From Kitasatospora sp. NBC_00240 (GTDB lineage: Bacteria; Actinomycetota; Actinomycetes; Streptomycetales; Streptomycetaceae): 64,000 nt of DNA. Shown piece after piece: positions 8,034 through 17,344 of this stretch (the stretch's first letter is position 1; the number at the start of each line of letters is the position of its first letter). Position numbers and translations under genes: made by a program. Under the pieces are notes generated by a model that was not told the DNA's origin, did not search any database, and worked only from the letters and a program-made list of their open reading frames with translations. The stretch covers positions 7,998,001 through 8,062,000 of the forward strand of contig NZ_JAPEMU010000001.1 in assembly GCF_026342405.1 (NCBI RefSeq), given 5' to 3'.

Positions 8034-9827
8034 ATGTCTGTCACCCCGCCCCGCCGGACTGTGCTCCGCGGCGCAGCGGTCGCCGCCGCACTGCCCGTGG
8101 TCGGCGCCCTTTCGAGCGGCGCGGCCCATGCCGCACCGGAATCCCGCAAACCCGCCGGGCTGGGCGCCAACTTCCTGGTCTTCGACCCCTCCATGGGCGA
8201 CGCGGCGATCCAGGCCCAGGTCGACGCCGTGTTCAAGATCCAGGAGTCCAACCAGTTCGGCAGCGAGCGGCACGTCCTGGCGTTCAAGCCGGGCACCTAC
8301 AACGTCGACGTCAACGTCGGCTTCTACACGCACGTGCTCGGCCTCGGCGAGAGCCCCGACGACGTCGTGATCAACGGTCACGTCACGTCCGACGCACAGT
8401 GGTTCGAGGGCAACGGCACCCAGAACTTCTGGCGGGCCGCCGAGAACCTCTGCATCGTCCCGCCGGACGGCCTGGAGCGCTGGGCGGTCTCCCAGGCGGC
8501 CCCGATGCGCCGCACCCACGTCAAGGGCGACATGACGCTGTGGCCCAGCCCGCCCGGCAACCGCTGGTCCAGCGGCGGGTTCCTCGCCGACAGCCTGGTG
8601 GACGGGCAGGTCGAGTCGGGTTCGCAGCAGCAGTGGCTGTCCCGCAACGACACCTTCGGCAGCTGGACCGGATCCAACTGGAACATGGTCTTCGTCGGCA
8701 CCCAGGGCGCCCCCGCCCAGAGCTTCCCTGCCCCTCCGATGACGACGGTCGACCGCACCCCCGTCATACGGGAGAAGCCCTTCCTCACCGTGGACGCCCA
8801 CGGTTCCTACCAGGTCTTCGTCCCCGCCCTGCGCCGCAACTCCACCGGGACCACCTGGGCCTCCGGCAAGGCCGCCGGGCACAGCATCCCGCTGTCCCGC
8901 TTCCACGTGGCCAAGCCCGGCGACTCCGCCAAGACCCTCAACCACGCCCTCTCCCAGGGACAGCACCTGCTGCTCACCCCGGGCGTCTACCGGCTCTCCG
9001 ACCCGCTGCGGGTGTCCCGGCCCGGAACCGTCGTGCTCGGCCTGGGCCTGGCCACCCTCCAGGCCGTCGACGGAAACTCGCTCGTGGAGGTCGACGACGT
9101 CGATGACGTCACCGTCGCCGGCGTGCTCCTGGAGACCGCCTCCGCAGGCTCACGCGTCCTGCTCAGCGTCGGGGACGGCCACAGCCGGAAGAACCACGCC
9201 GCCCGCCCCACCGCGCTCTTCGACGTCTTCGTCCGCGTCGGCGGATTCGTGCCCGGCGGCACCGAGGTCGGCATCCGGATCGACAGCAACGACGTGATCG
9301 TCGACCATGTCTGGATCTGGCGCGCCGACCACGGTCTCGACGGCAGCGTCGGCTGGGCGGTCAACCCCGCCGGCACCGGCTTCCTCGTCAACGGCGACCG
9401 GGTCACCGTGTACGGCCTGTTCGTCGAGCACTTCCAGAAGTACGAGGTGCACTGGAAGGGCGAACAAGGCCGCACCTACTTCTTCCAGAACGAGCACCCC
9501 TACGACGTCCCCACCCAGTCCGCGTGGGGCCACGGCGGCACCCGGGGCTACGCCGCGTACAAGGTCGCCGACTCCGTCCGCGACCACCAGGCCTGGGGGC
9601 TGGGCAGCTACTGCTTCTTCAACCTGCAGGCCGACATCTACACCGACCGGGCCTACGAGGTCCCCGACACCCCCGGGGTCGTCCTCACCGACCTGATGAC
9701 CGTCTGCCTCAACGGCACCGGCGGCGGAGGCATCCTGCACTGCGCCAACAACAGCGGTGACCCGGTGCAGAACGGGTTCGGCACCTACTTCATGAAGAAG
9801 TACTCGAACGGCGTCGCGATCTCCTGA
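8034..9827 (+). CDS. secreted right-handed beta-helix protein (GH55-like)
   Basis: A 597-residue exported protein. The amino end has RRTVLRG followed by a hydrophobic stretch and AHA, a Tat signal peptide cleaved near residue 35. The mature part contains two pectate-lyase-like beta-helix regions (a first from about residue 45, a second starting near SRFHVAKPGDSAKTL), as in GH55 exo-beta-1,3-glucanase relatives. Streptomyces homologues of this architecture are often misannotated as adenylyl cyclase or coagulation factor 5/8 protein. ATG 8034 follows GGGAGA. The GAGAGCGCTCTC operator upstream and the 15-bp terminator stem downstream mark it as a single-gene unit, probably sugar-regulated. Catalytic residues not assigned, so enzymatic activity is inferred. 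Confidence 0.8.
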   Translation: MSVTPPRRTVLRGAAVAAALPVVGALSSGAAHAAPESRKPAGLGANFLVFDPSMGDAAIQAQVDAVFKIQESNQFGSERHVLAFKPGTYNVDVNVGFYTHVLGLGESPDDVVINGHVTSDAQWFEGNGTQNFWRAAENLCIVPPDGLERWAVSQAAPMRRTHVKGDMTLWPSPPGNRWSSGGFLADSLVDGQVESGSQQQWLSRNDTFGSWTGSNWNMVFVGTQGAPAQSFPAPPMTTVDRTPVIREKPFLTVDAHGSYQVFVPALRRNSTGTTWASGKAAGHSIPLSRFHVAKPGDSAKTLNHALSQGQHLLLTPGVYRLSDPLRVSRPGTVVLGLGLATLQAVDGNSLVEVDDVDDVTVAGVLLETASAGSRVLLSVGDGHSRKNHAARPTALFDVFVRVGGFVPGGTEVGIRIDSNDVIVDHVWIWRADHGLDGSVGWAVNPAGTGFLVNGDRVTVYGLFVEHFQKYEVHWKGEQGRTYFFQNEHPYDVPTQSAWGHGGTRGYAAYKVADSVRDHQAWGLGSYCFFNLQADIYTDRAYEVPDTPGVVLTDLMTVCLNGTGGGGILHCANNSGDPVQNGFGTYFMKKYSNGVAIS

Positions 9828-9860
9828 CGCACGACGGGGGCGGTCGCCGGGCCTCCCGGC

Positions 9861-9915
9861 ACCGCCTCTACCGTCACCGCCTCTACCGTCACCGCCTCTC
9901 CCGTCACCGCCACTC
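9861..9915. repeat. 15-bp tandem repeat, three and a half copies
   Basis: Unit ACCGCCTCTACCGTC at 9861-9875 and 9876-9890, then ACCGCCTCTCCCGTC at 9891-9905 and a decayed fourth copy. It lies between the beta-helix gene stop and its terminator. Confidence 0.8.
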
Positions 9916-9927
9916 GCGGCACCGTTC

Positions 9928-9968
9928 CTGCCGGCACGCCCCAGCTCCCCCCCGGGGCGTGCCGGCAG
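9928..9968 (+). terminator. strong terminator stem after the beta-helix gene
   Basis: Arms 9928-9942 and 9954-9968 (left arm begins CTGCCGGCACG) pair perfectly over 15 bp around an 11-base loop. No U-tract follows, as is usual in actinomycetes. Confidence 0.75.
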
Positions 9969-10183
9969 GCGTGCTTGCGGCCCTCCGCCGGCGGGCGCCG
10001 ACGCCGCAGGTCAGGGGATTCTCTCCGCGAGGTCGTACGGGCTGAGCGGTCGCCCCTCGCGGTCCTCCGGGGGGCGATGCGGATTCTGAGGAAACTCGCC
10101 GTGGTGTCGTGTCGATCCGCGGCCGCGCCGTTCGACCTAGGGGTGAGAGGGTCGAGGGACGACCCGTACGGAGGAGGACGACG

Positions 10184-10603
10184 ATGGCGAAGTACATGCT
10201 GATCATGCGTGGCACGGACGAGTCCATGGCGAAGATGATGGAGACGCCCTTCGAGGAGATGCTCGAGACCGTGGGCCGCTTCAACGAGGAGCTGATCCGG
10301 GCCGGCGTGCTGGTCGCCGCCGAGGGCCTGGACGACCCGGGCCAGGGTGTGGTGGTCGACTTCGGCGGCGAGACGCCGGTGGTCACCGACGGTCCCTACG
10401 GTGAGACGAAGGAGCTGTTCGGCGGCTTCTACCTGATCGACGTGGCCTCGAAGGAGGAGGCGGTCGAGTGGGCCAAGCGCCTCCCGGCGATCGCCGGCTC
10501 GAAGTGCGAGATCCGCCGGGTACCCGGCATCGACGAGTTCCCGCAGGACAACGAGTGGATCGCCAAGGAGCGCGTGTGGCGCGAGCGGACCGGCCAGCTC
10601 TGA
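10184..10603 (+). CDS. YciI/DGPF-domain protein
   Basis: A 139-residue cytoplasmic protein of the YCII (DGPF) family, named for the motif seen here as DGPY at residues 69-72 in a VTDGPYGETKE context. ATG 10184 has GAGGAGG upstream. Its TGA overlaps the ATG of the sigma factor gene, so the two are translationally coupled. DGPF proteins are the hallmark partners of ECF42 sigma factors, and deletion work in Streptomyces has tied them to the same regulatory unit. The small molecule sensed or the chemistry is unknown. Confidence 0.9.
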   Translation: MAKYMLIMRGTDESMAKMMETPFEEMLETVGRFNEELIRAGVLVAAEGLDDPGQGVVVDFGGETPVVTDGPYGETKELFGGFYLIDVASKEEAVEWAKRLPAIAGSKCEIRRVPGIDEFPQDNEWIAKERVWRERTGQL

Positions 10604-11910
10604 TGACCGGTCCGGACGCCGAAGGCCCGCCGAGCCGGCAGACGGCTCGGCGGGCCGTGGAGGCCGTATGGCGGATCGAGTCCGCCCGGATCGTCGCGGC
10701 GCTGACCCGCTACACCGGGGACTTCGCGCTCGCCGAGGACATCGCCCAGGAGGCGCTGGCCGAGGCGCTCGTCAGCTGGTCGCGCGAGGGCGCGCCGACG
10801 AACCCGGTCGGCTGGCTGCTCGCCACCGCGCGGCGGCGGGCGATCGACAGCTTCCGGCGCCGATCGGCCCTCGACGAGCGGTACGCCGTGCTCTCCGGTC
10901 AACTCGCCGAGGGAGAGGCCAGTTCGGGCGCGCAGGCCCCGCCGGAGCGGGCCGACGACCTGCTGTGGGACCCCGACAAGCTGGACGACGACGTCCTCGC
11001 ACTGATGTTCATCGCCTGCCACCCCGTGCTCTCGCCCGAGGCGCGAGTGGCGCTGACGCTGCGCGCGGTCGCCGGACTGGCCAGCGAGGAGATCGCCCGC
11101 GCCTTCCTGGTCCCGGTGCCGACCGTCCAGGCCCGGATCACCCGAGCTAAGAAGACGATCGCCGCGGCGGGCGTCCCCTTCGAGCTGCCGCCGGCCGAGG
11201 AGCGCCGCAGGCGCGTCGGCGGGGTGCTGAGCGTGCTCTACGTGATCTTCACCGAGGGCTCGACGGCGACCGCAGGCGACAACCTGCTGCGCCCCGACCT
11301 CGCCTACGAGGCGATCCGGCTCACCCGGACGCTGGCGGCCCTGCTCCCCGACGAACCGGAGGTGTCCGGGCTGCTGGCGCTGTGCGAGCTGACGGCCGCG
11401 CGCTTTCCCGCCCGCACCGGCCCCGACGGCGAGCCGGTGCTGCTGGAGGACCAGGACCGGCGCCGGTGGGACCGCTCGGCGATCCGCCGGGGCCTGGCCG
11501 CCATCGGCCGGGCCGCCGCCGTCGGACGGGGCCTTGGACCGTACGGGCTGCAGGCCGCGATCGGCGCCTGCCACGCGACGGCGCCCTCGGTGGCGGAGAC
11601 CGACTGGGAGCGCATCGTGCTGCTCTACGAAGCGCTGGGCCAGGTGGCCCCCTCCGCGGTCGTCGAGCTCAACCGGGCGGTTGCCGTCGCGATGGCGACC
11701 GGACCTCGACAAGGGCTCGCCATCGTCGACGAACTGGTCGCCACCGACCGCCTGGCGGGATCGCACCTGCTCCCCAGCGTGCGCGGCGAACTGCTGCGCC
11801 GGCTCGGCCGGACCCGCGAGGCCCGGGCCGAGCTCGAACTCGCCGCCCGCCTGTGCCGCAACACCCGCGAACGGTCGGTGCTGCTGCGCAAGGCAGCCAC
11901 GCTGGAGTGA
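10603..11910 (+). CDS. ECF42-type RNA polymerase sigma factor
   Basis: A 435-residue sigma factor: region 2 (about residues 25-95, with RYTGDFALAEDIAQEA), region 4 (about 140-195, VPTVQARITRAKK), then a roughly 220-residue C-terminal extension with TPR-like helices. That extension and the coupled DGPF gene define the ECF42 group, whose members lack an anti-sigma factor and depend on the extension for activity. ATG 10603 overlaps the preceding stop as TGATGA. Target promoters are unknown; ECF42 usually transcribes its own DGPF gene. Confidence 0.93.
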   Translation: MTGPDAEGPPSRQTARRAVEAVWRIESARIVAALTRYTGDFALAEDIAQEALAEALVSWSREGAPTNPVGWLLATARRRAIDSFRRRSALDERYAVLSGQLAEGEASSGAQAPPERADDLLWDPDKLDDDVLALMFIACHPVLSPEARVALTLRAVAGLASEEIARAFLVPVPTVQARITRAKKTIAAAGVPFELPPAEERRRRVGGVLSVLYVIFTEGSTATAGDNLLRPDLAYEAIRLTRTLAALLPDEPEVSGLLALCELTAARFPARTGPDGEPVLLEDQDRRRWDRSAIRRGLAAIGRAAAVGRGLGPYGLQAAIGACHATAPSVAETDWERIVLLYEALGQVAPSAVVELNRAVAVAMATGPRQGLAIVDELVATDRLAGSHLLPSVRGELLRRLGRTREARAELELAARLCRNTRERSVLLRKAATLE

Positions 11911-12245
11911 ACGGGGTCGGCGCAGCGCCGCCGTCAGCTGTAAGGGCTGTGCCGCCGCCAGCCGCACCCGCGGCACCGATCCGGTCCTCGTCGACGAGAA
12001 CCGCGGGGGCCCTGAGGAGTCCGGCGGCCAGGCCAACGGCGGCGACTGAAACTTCGGCTCCAACCCGGCAGCCACGCCACCCGCGGCCGACTGTGGCCCC
12101 TGTTCGCCGGCGAGCGCGGCGAGTACGAGATCGCGGCAGGACAGAACGCCGACGCACGCCTGGCCACCATGGCCCAACCCACCAGGCGGAGACTTCACCG
12201 CTCCACTGTCCCACCGCTGCGCCCGTCCGGTGCGCTCCGAGGGGC
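11911..12245. other. gap holding a decayed glucoamylase fragment
   Basis: Between the sigma factor and the small ORF at 12246 no intact gene is visible. The middle part (12067-12192) encodes a recognisable GH15 segment, listed separately. The rest is open in several frames without motifs. Confidence 0.5.
12067..12192 (+). pseudogene. fragment of a GH15 glucoamylase-like gene
   Basis: One frame reads GSHATRGRLWPLFAGERG, then EYEIAAGQNADARLATMA. This matches the conserved C-terminal part of bacterial GH15 enzymes, where a xRLWPLLxGERGxYELAxG motif precedes the last helices of the (alpha/alpha)6 barrel. No start, no flanking domain and no continuing homology are present, so this is a remnant of about 42 codons. 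Confidence 0.55.
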
Positions 12246-12431
12246 ATGATCTTCGCGCCCCGCCACCACGAGCGGCTGCGCACCGCCGTCCAGCACTTCG
12301 CCGGGCTCGCCCTCGTCCCGGACGAACTCCGCACCTCCCTGGACGAGCTGGTGACCCGGCTCGATCCGACGGTCCTGCGGCCGCCAGTGGTCGATTCCCT
12401 CTGGCGCTTCGGCGCTGCGCCAGTAACATGA
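12246..12431 (+). CDS. small hypothetical protein (61 aa)
   Basis: ATG 12246 follows GAGGGG. The product starts MIFAPRHHERLRTAVQHFAG and looks like a short helical protein. The first 50 codons have nearly uniform G or C in third position, then the bias weakens toward the stop, which may mean that the C-terminus has been replaced by unrelated sequence. No family recognised. It ends 30 bases before the beta-glucosidase start. Confidence 0.45.
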   Translation: MIFAPRHHERLRTAVQHFAGLALVPDELRTSLDELVTRLDPTVLRPPVVDSLWRFGAAPVT

Positions 12432-12461
12432 GCCCTCCTCGCGTTTCTGTGGGAGGTTGGC

Positions 12462-13817
12462 ATGCAGCATCGACTTGAACTGCCGTCGGGATTCCGCTGG
12501 GGCGTGTCCACAGCGGCCTACCAGATCGAAGGGGCGGTGGACGAGGACGGCCGCGGCCCGTCCGTCTGGGACGTCTTCGCCGCCCGCCCCGGCGCCGTCC
12601 GCGACGGCCACACGGGCGCCGTGGCATGCGACCACTACCACCGCCACGCCGAGGACGTCGCCCTGATGCAGGGCCTCGGGCTGGACGGCTACCGCTTCTC
12701 GATCGCCTGGCCCCGCATCCGGCCCACCGGCGCCGGCCCCGCCAACCCGGCCGGCCTCGACTTCTACGACCGGCTGGTGGACGCCCTGCTCGCCGCCGGG
12801 ATCACCCCGGTGCCCACCCTTTTCCACTGGGACCTCCCGCAGGCTCTGGAAGACGGCGGAGGCTGGCTGAACCGCGACACCGCGTACCGCTTCGCCGAGT
12901 ACACGGCCCTGGTCGCCGACCGGCTGGGCGACCGCGTCCCGGCCTGGATCACCCTCAACGAGCCCTTCGTGCACATGGTCTACGGCTACGCGATGGGCAT
13001 CCACGCCCCCGGCCGCGCCCTGATGCTCGACGCCCTCCCGGCCGCCCACCACCAGCTGCTCGGGCACGGCCTGGCCGCCGCCGTCCTGCGCGAGCGCGGC
13101 CTGGAGGTGATGATCGCCAACAACCTCACACCGGTGCGGCCGGCGACCGACGACCCCGCGGACCTGGCGGCGGCCACCGCCTACGACGCCCTGCACAACC
13201 GCCTGTTCACCGACCCGATCCTGCTCGGCCGCTACCCCGACCTCTCCGCCTACGGCGTCGGCCCCGACCTCGGCGGCAGCGTCCAGGACGGCGACCTCAA
13301 GCTCATCGCCGGCCCGGGCCTCGACGGCCTCGGCGTCAACTACTACAACCCCACCCGTATCGCCGCCCCCACCGACCCCGGCCTCCCCTTCGCCGAGGCC
13401 CCGATCGAGGGCGTCCCCCGCACCGCCTTCGGCTGGCCCGTCGTCCCCGACGGCCTGCGCGAACTCCTCACCGGCCTCCGCGACCGCTACGGCACTGCCC
13501 TCCCGCCCATCACCATCACCGAGAACGGCTGCTCCGTCGCCGACGAACCCGCCGCCGACGGAACGGTCTCCGACCCGGACCGGATCGCCTACCTCGCCGG
13601 CCACCTCGACGCCCTCGCCGCCGCCGTCGCCGAAGGCGTCGACGTCCGCGGCTACTACACCTGGTCCCTGCTGGACAACTTCGAGTGGGCCGAGGGGTTC
13701 AGTCAGCGCTTCGGCCTCGTCCACGTCGACTTCGAGACGCAGAAGCGGACGCCGAAGGCGTCGTACGGCTGGTACCGGGACCTGATCGCGGCCCACCGGG
13801 CGCGGCGAGCGGGGTAG
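12462..13817 (+). CDS. bgl: GH1 beta-glucosidase
   Basis: A 451-residue cytoplasmic family 1 glycoside hydrolase that cleaves beta-linked disaccharides such as cellobiose. The (beta/alpha)8 barrel runs the whole length. The acid/base Glu167 lies in TLNEP, the nucleophile Glu354 in ITENG, and the N-terminal FRWGVSTAAYQIEGA signature and C-terminal GYYTWSLLDNFEWAEG substrate loop are intact. ATG 12462 follows GGGAGG. No ABC transporter or regulator is adjacent, unlike the usual cebEFG-bglC layout. Two isolated 3'-end fragments of relatives of this gene lie at 19.6 and 23.5 kb. Confidence 0.95.
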   Translation: MQHRLELPSGFRWGVSTAAYQIEGAVDEDGRGPSVWDVFAARPGAVRDGHTGAVACDHYHRHAEDVALMQGLGLDGYRFSIAWPRIRPTGAGPANPAGLDFYDRLVDALLAAGITPVPTLFHWDLPQALEDGGGWLNRDTAYRFAEYTALVADRLGDRVPAWITLNEPFVHMVYGYAMGIHAPGRALMLDALPAAHHQLLGHGLAAAVLRERGLEVMIANNLTPVRPATDDPADLAAATAYDALHNRLFTDPILLGRYPDLSAYGVGPDLGGSVQDGDLKLIAGPGLDGLGVNYYNPTRIAAPTDPGLPFAEAPIEGVPRTAFGWPVVPDGLRELLTGLRDRYGTALPPITITENGCSVADEPAADGTVSDPDRIAYLAGHLDALAAAVAEGVDVRGYYTWSLLDNFEWAEGFSQRFGLVHVDFETQKRTPKASYGWYRDLIAAHRARRAG

Positions 13818-13844
13818 GTCGTCGAGGCGGGACCGGGTGCGAGG

Positions 13845-13879
13845 GCGTCCCGCCCCCGTGGGTGTCGGGAGCGGGACGC
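13845..13879. terminator. hairpin between convergent genes
   Basis: GCGTCCCGC (13845-13853) pairs with GCGGGACGC (13871-13879). A wider pair, CCCCCGTGGG (13853-13862) with CCCACGGGGG (13895-13904), overlaps it. It lies between the rightward beta-glucosidase gene and the leftward secreted-protein gene and can act for either. Confidence 0.5.
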
Positions 13880-13935
13880 GGCGCGGGCTCAGGGCCCACG
13901 GGGGTAGCGGGCCGTGTCACCTCACGGCCGGTGGC

Positions 13936-14340
13936 TCAGTACCAGAGGTCGGGGCTGAGCTGGTAGTCGTAGCCGCTGCCGGGCTGCCAGTAGAAGCGGG
14001 CCTCGGCCTTGTAGTCGTGGCCCGGGGTCGGGTTGTTGAGGGTGTAGGTGTAGGAGTACTGACCGGAGCGGCAGGGGAACGAGGTGGAGAGCGCCTGGCC
14101 GCCGGTGGTGTAGTCCCAGATGATGATCTGCTCGGTACAGTTGTTGCTGGCGAAGTTGGTGGTCACCTGCGCCGACACCTGGCCGCCGCCGGCGCTGATG
14201 CAGGTCTGCTTCCAGCCCGGGCCGCCGCAGCCGCCGCCGCTCGATGCCGAAGCCGCCCCGGCGCCGGTCAGTGCGATCCCGCCGGCGAGCGCGGTGGTGG
14301 CCAGGCCGAGGACGGCCCGGCGGATTCCGTTGACGGACAT
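13936..14340 (-). CDS. small secreted protein
   Basis: A 134-residue protein with a clear export signal: MSVNGIRRAVLGLATTALAG..., hydrophobic core, then SASS near residue 33. The mature part of about 100 residues has four cysteines able to form two disulfides and a Gly/Tyr/Trp-rich composition. No family recognised. Start 14340 is preferred over the ATG four codons upstream because GGGA is at a better distance. It stands between the GH1 gene (convergent) and the AfsR-type regulator gene (same strand). Confidence 0.7.
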   Translation of the reverse strand: MSVNGIRRAVLGLATTALAGGIALTGAGAASASSGGGCGGPGWKQTCISAGGGQVSAQVTTNFASNNCTEQIIIWDYTTGGQALSTSFPCRSGQYSYTYTLNNPTPGHDYKAEARFYWQPGSGYDYQLSPDLWY

Positions 14341-14398
14341 GTGTATTCCCATCCCTGCTGGCCCGGTCCGGTTGACCGGGCCACGACATAAGGCTCGG

Positions 14399-17344
14399 TC
14401 ACGGCGATGGACATTCGATGAGCACGCCGAGCAGCCGCTCGGTCTCGGCCGCGTCGGCGTCGAGGCCCAGCCGCCGGAAGTGCTCGTGCGCCTGTCCGAG
14501 GCAGGCCCCGGCCCGGCTGCGGTGGCCCAGGTCGGCGAGGGCCTGGCCGAGAGTGCGCAGCACGGTGCCTTCCAGCATTCCGCCGACGCAGCGGGCCTGC
14601 GGAAGTGCCTCCTCGGCGGCCCGGACGGCGGCCGTCGGCCGCCCGGCCGTGAGGTGGATCCGGGCGATCAGGCCGCCGGTCGCGGCCTGGAAGGCGGGCA
14701 TGCCGAAGGAACGGAACCGGGCCAGGGCGCTCTCCGCCCGTTCCAGGGCCCGCGCGAGGTCGCCGCAGAGGTGGAGGATCCGGGCCAGGTAGTAGCTTCC
14801 GACGGACGAGGAGATGGACACCTCACCACCGGTCAGCTCGGCACACCGCTCGCCGGCCGCGCGGGCCCGGGTGAGGTGGCCGCACCTGGCGTGGTTGTAG
14901 CCGAGCTCACCGAGTGCGAGGCCCTCGGCGGTCTCGTCGTCGAGCTGGTGGAACAGCGACGACGCCCCTTCGAGCGGACCGATCGCCGCCTCGAAGTCGC
15001 TCAGCGCCCGCGCGTTCGCCCCCAGCAGCTGGAGGACGTTGGCGCGCAGCCGGCGCAGCGCCGCCCCCACGCACAGGGGCAGGCAGCGGCGGAGCTCCTC
15101 GCCCGCCGCCGCGTAGGAGCCGGCGTGCCAGAGCATGCTGCCGCGGACCGAGCGGGCGAGCGCCTCGGCGTCCCGTTCGCCGCGGGCCGGCGCCGCTTCG
15201 GCGACCCGGGCCGCCAGGTCGCCGACCGTGGTCACGTAGTCGCGCCCGAACAGGATCGAGCCCATCTTGTCCGTCAGGTCGGCGGCCTGGGCGAGCGGCA
15301 GGGCCGGGTCCTGGCAGGCCCGGCGGATCACGGTCCGGTGGAGTTCGGTCTGGTCGCGCAGCCAGGCGGTGGCGTCCTCCACCGTGTCGAAGGTCCTGCC
15401 GGGCGCGGCGGTCTCCGCCGTGATCAGGCTGCGGCGGGCGTGCTCGACGCGGTGCGCGGTCGCCTCGGCGTTGCGGGCGGTGGCGAGGCAGAAGGCGAGC
15501 AGCCGGGCGTACGCGGCCGAGACCTCGGCCGGGGTCTCCTCGCCGGCGCCGCGCCGACGGGCGAAGACCCGCAGCAGGCCGTGCAGCCGGTACCGGTCGG
15601 CGGCCGGCGAGTTCAGCAGGTTCAGGTCGGCCAGGGTCTCCAGGAGCTCGCGGGTGCGCTCCGGGGCGCGGTCGAGCAGTGCCGCGGCCGGCCCCAGGCC
15701 GAGCACGGCCGTGTCCGGGAGGGCGAGCAGTCGCAGGGCACGAGCCTGTTCGCCGTCGAGCCGGGCGTAGGACAGGGCCAGGACGGGCTCCACCGCCGCA
15801 TGGTGGTAGGCGAGTTCGGCGAGTCGGGTCTGCTCGTCGGCCAGGGCGCGGGCCAGGCCGGCCAGGGACTGCGCAGGGTCGGCGGCCAGCCGGGAGCCGG
15901 CCACCCGTACGGCCAACGGCAGCAGGCCGCAGGCCGTGACGATCGCGGTGGCGGCCTCGGGCTCGGCCTCGGTCCGGGCGCGGCCGGCGGCGATGGCGAG
16001 CAGGTCCAGCGCCTCGGCCGGCCGCATCGCGTCGAGGTGGAGGTGGTGGGCGCCCGGGAGGCCGGTCAGCCAGACGCGGCTGGTGACCAGGACGGCGCAG
16101 GTCCGGGCGCCGGGCAGCAGCGGGGCGATCTGCTCGGCGGAGGCCGCGTCGTCGAGCAGCACCAGCAGGCGGCGGCCGGCCACGGTGGTGCGGTAGAGCG
16201 CGGCGCGCTCGGCCGGGTCCGCCGGGATCTCCCGGTCCGCGACGCCGAGGGAGGCCAGCAGCAGGCCGAGTGCCTCGACCGGGTCGAGCGGGTCGGCCCG
16301 GGTGCCGCGCAGGTCCAGGTGCAGTCGGCCGTCGGGAAACCACGCGCGCAGGGCGTGGGCGACGTGCACGGCCAGACCGGTCTTTCCGGAACCGCCGATT
16401 CCGTTGATCGCCGAGATGACCACGGCGCCCGGGTGGGGCCGGGTGAGCACGGTGGCCAGCTCTGCGACGGCGCTCTGCCGGCCGGTGAAGTCAGCCAGGG
16501 GAGTGGGAAGTTGCTCCGGCACCGGCGTGCCGCCGGGGTCCGCCCCCCGGTCCGGAACCGGCCGGCCGTGAGCAGCGGCCGACCGGCCCACGGGGCGGGT
16601 CGCCGTGCCGAGGGCGGGGTCGGCGCGCCGAATCCGCGTGTGCAGCGTGTCGAGCTCCGGGCAGTCCAGCCCCTCGGCGCGGTAGTCGCGCCGGGCATCG
16701 GCGTACACGGCCAGCGCCTCGGCCGGGCGGTCCGCCAGGTGGTACTCCAGCATCAGCAGGGCGCGGAACCGCTCGCGGAACGGGTGGGCGAACACGGCCT
16801 GGTCGAGTTCGACCAGGCAGGACGGGTTGTCCCCCAGATCGACGTCGAGGGCGAGCTTCGCCTCCAGTGCCGCCACCCGGCGTTCGGCCAGGTGGCGGCG
16901 CAGCTCGACGGCATGGGCACCGGGCAGTCCGGCCAGCGGCTCGCCCTCGTGCAGGGCCAGCGCCGAGGTCAACAGGTCGCGGGCCCGAGGCCGGTCGGCG
17001 GCGGGGTCCTCCGCCTGCGCGACGAGGCGGTCGAAGACGACGGAGTCCAGCGACTCGGCGGGGACGTCGAGGCGGTAGCCGCCGTCGACGGTGACCAGGA
17101 GGTGTTCGGCGCGGTGGTCGCGCAGCGCGCGACGCAGCCGGTAGGCGTGAGTGGCCAGGACGGACCTGGGTCGGCTCGGCGGGTTGTCCTCGTCGAAGAC
17201 GCCCTCGGCGAGGCGGGCGGCGGTCAGCGGCCGGCCCGGGTGGGCGAGCAGCATGGCGAGAAAGGCCTGCTGCTGGCTGCGGCCCAGGTCGAGGTGGTGG
17301 TCGCCGACCCGGGCGGTGAGCGGGCCGAGCAGGTGGAAGCGCAG
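14399..17344 (-). CDS. AfsR/SARP-family regulator with NB-ARC and TPR domains
   Basis: A large regulator: OmpR-type winged helix (first ~95 residues), bacterial transcriptional activation domain (to about 245), NB-ARC ATPase with P-loop GIGGSGKT, and C-terminal TPR repeats. The first ATG in the frame (17254) lies inside the winged helix. The conserved beginning, LRFHLLGPLTARVGD, lies upstream, where no ATG, GTG or TTG exists in frame. I therefore place the start at CTG 17344, giving 981 residues. GGAG directly touches this CTG, so spacing is poor, and an ATC at 17398 behind GGGAGAG is an alternative. Such proteins switch on antibiotic or developmental genes. A shorter paralogue follows upstream on the same strand. 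Confidence 0.88.
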   Translation of the reverse strand: MRFHLLGPLTARVGDHHLDLGRSQQQAFLAMLLAHPGRPLTAARLAEGVFDEDNPPSRPRSVLATHAYRLRRALRDHRAEHLLVTVDGGYRLDVPAESLDSVVFDRLVAQAEDPAADRPRARDLLTSALALHEGEPLAGLPGAHAVELRRHLAERRVAALEAKLALDVDLGDNPSCLVELDQAVFAHPFRERFRALLMLEYHLADRPAEALAVYADARRDYRAEGLDCPELDTLHTRIRRADPALGTATRPVGRSAAAHGRPVPDRGADPGGTPVPEQLPTPLADFTGRQSAVAELATVLTRPHPGAVVISAINGIGGSGKTGLAVHVAHALRAWFPDGRLHLDLRGTRADPLDPVEALGLLLASLGVADREIPADPAERAALYRTTVAGRRLLVLLDDAASAEQIAPLLPGARTCAVLVTSRVWLTGLPGAHHLHLDAMRPAEALDLLAIAAGRARTEAEPEAATAIVTACGLLPLAVRVAGSRLAADPAQSLAGLARALADEQTRLAELAYHHAAVEPVLALSYARLDGEQARALRLLALPDTAVLGLGPAAALLDRAPERTRELLETLADLNLLNSPAADRYRLHGLLRVFARRRGAGEETPAEVSAAYARLLAFCLATARNAEATAHRVEHARRSLITAETAAPGRTFDTVEDATAWLRDQTELHRTVIRRACQDPALPLAQAADLTDKMGSILFGRDYVTTVGDLAARVAEAAPARGERDAEALARSVRGSMLWHAGSYAAAGEELRRCLPLCVGAALRRLRANVLQLLGANARALSDFEAAIGPLEGASSLFHQLDDETAEGLALGELGYNHARCGHLTRARAAGERCAELTGGEVSISSSVGSYYLARILHLCGDLARALERAESALARFRSFGMPAFQAATGGLIARIHLTAGRPTAAVRAAEEALPQARCVGGMLEGTVLRTLGQALADLGHRSRAGACLGQAHEHFRRLGLDADAAETERLLGVLIECPSP

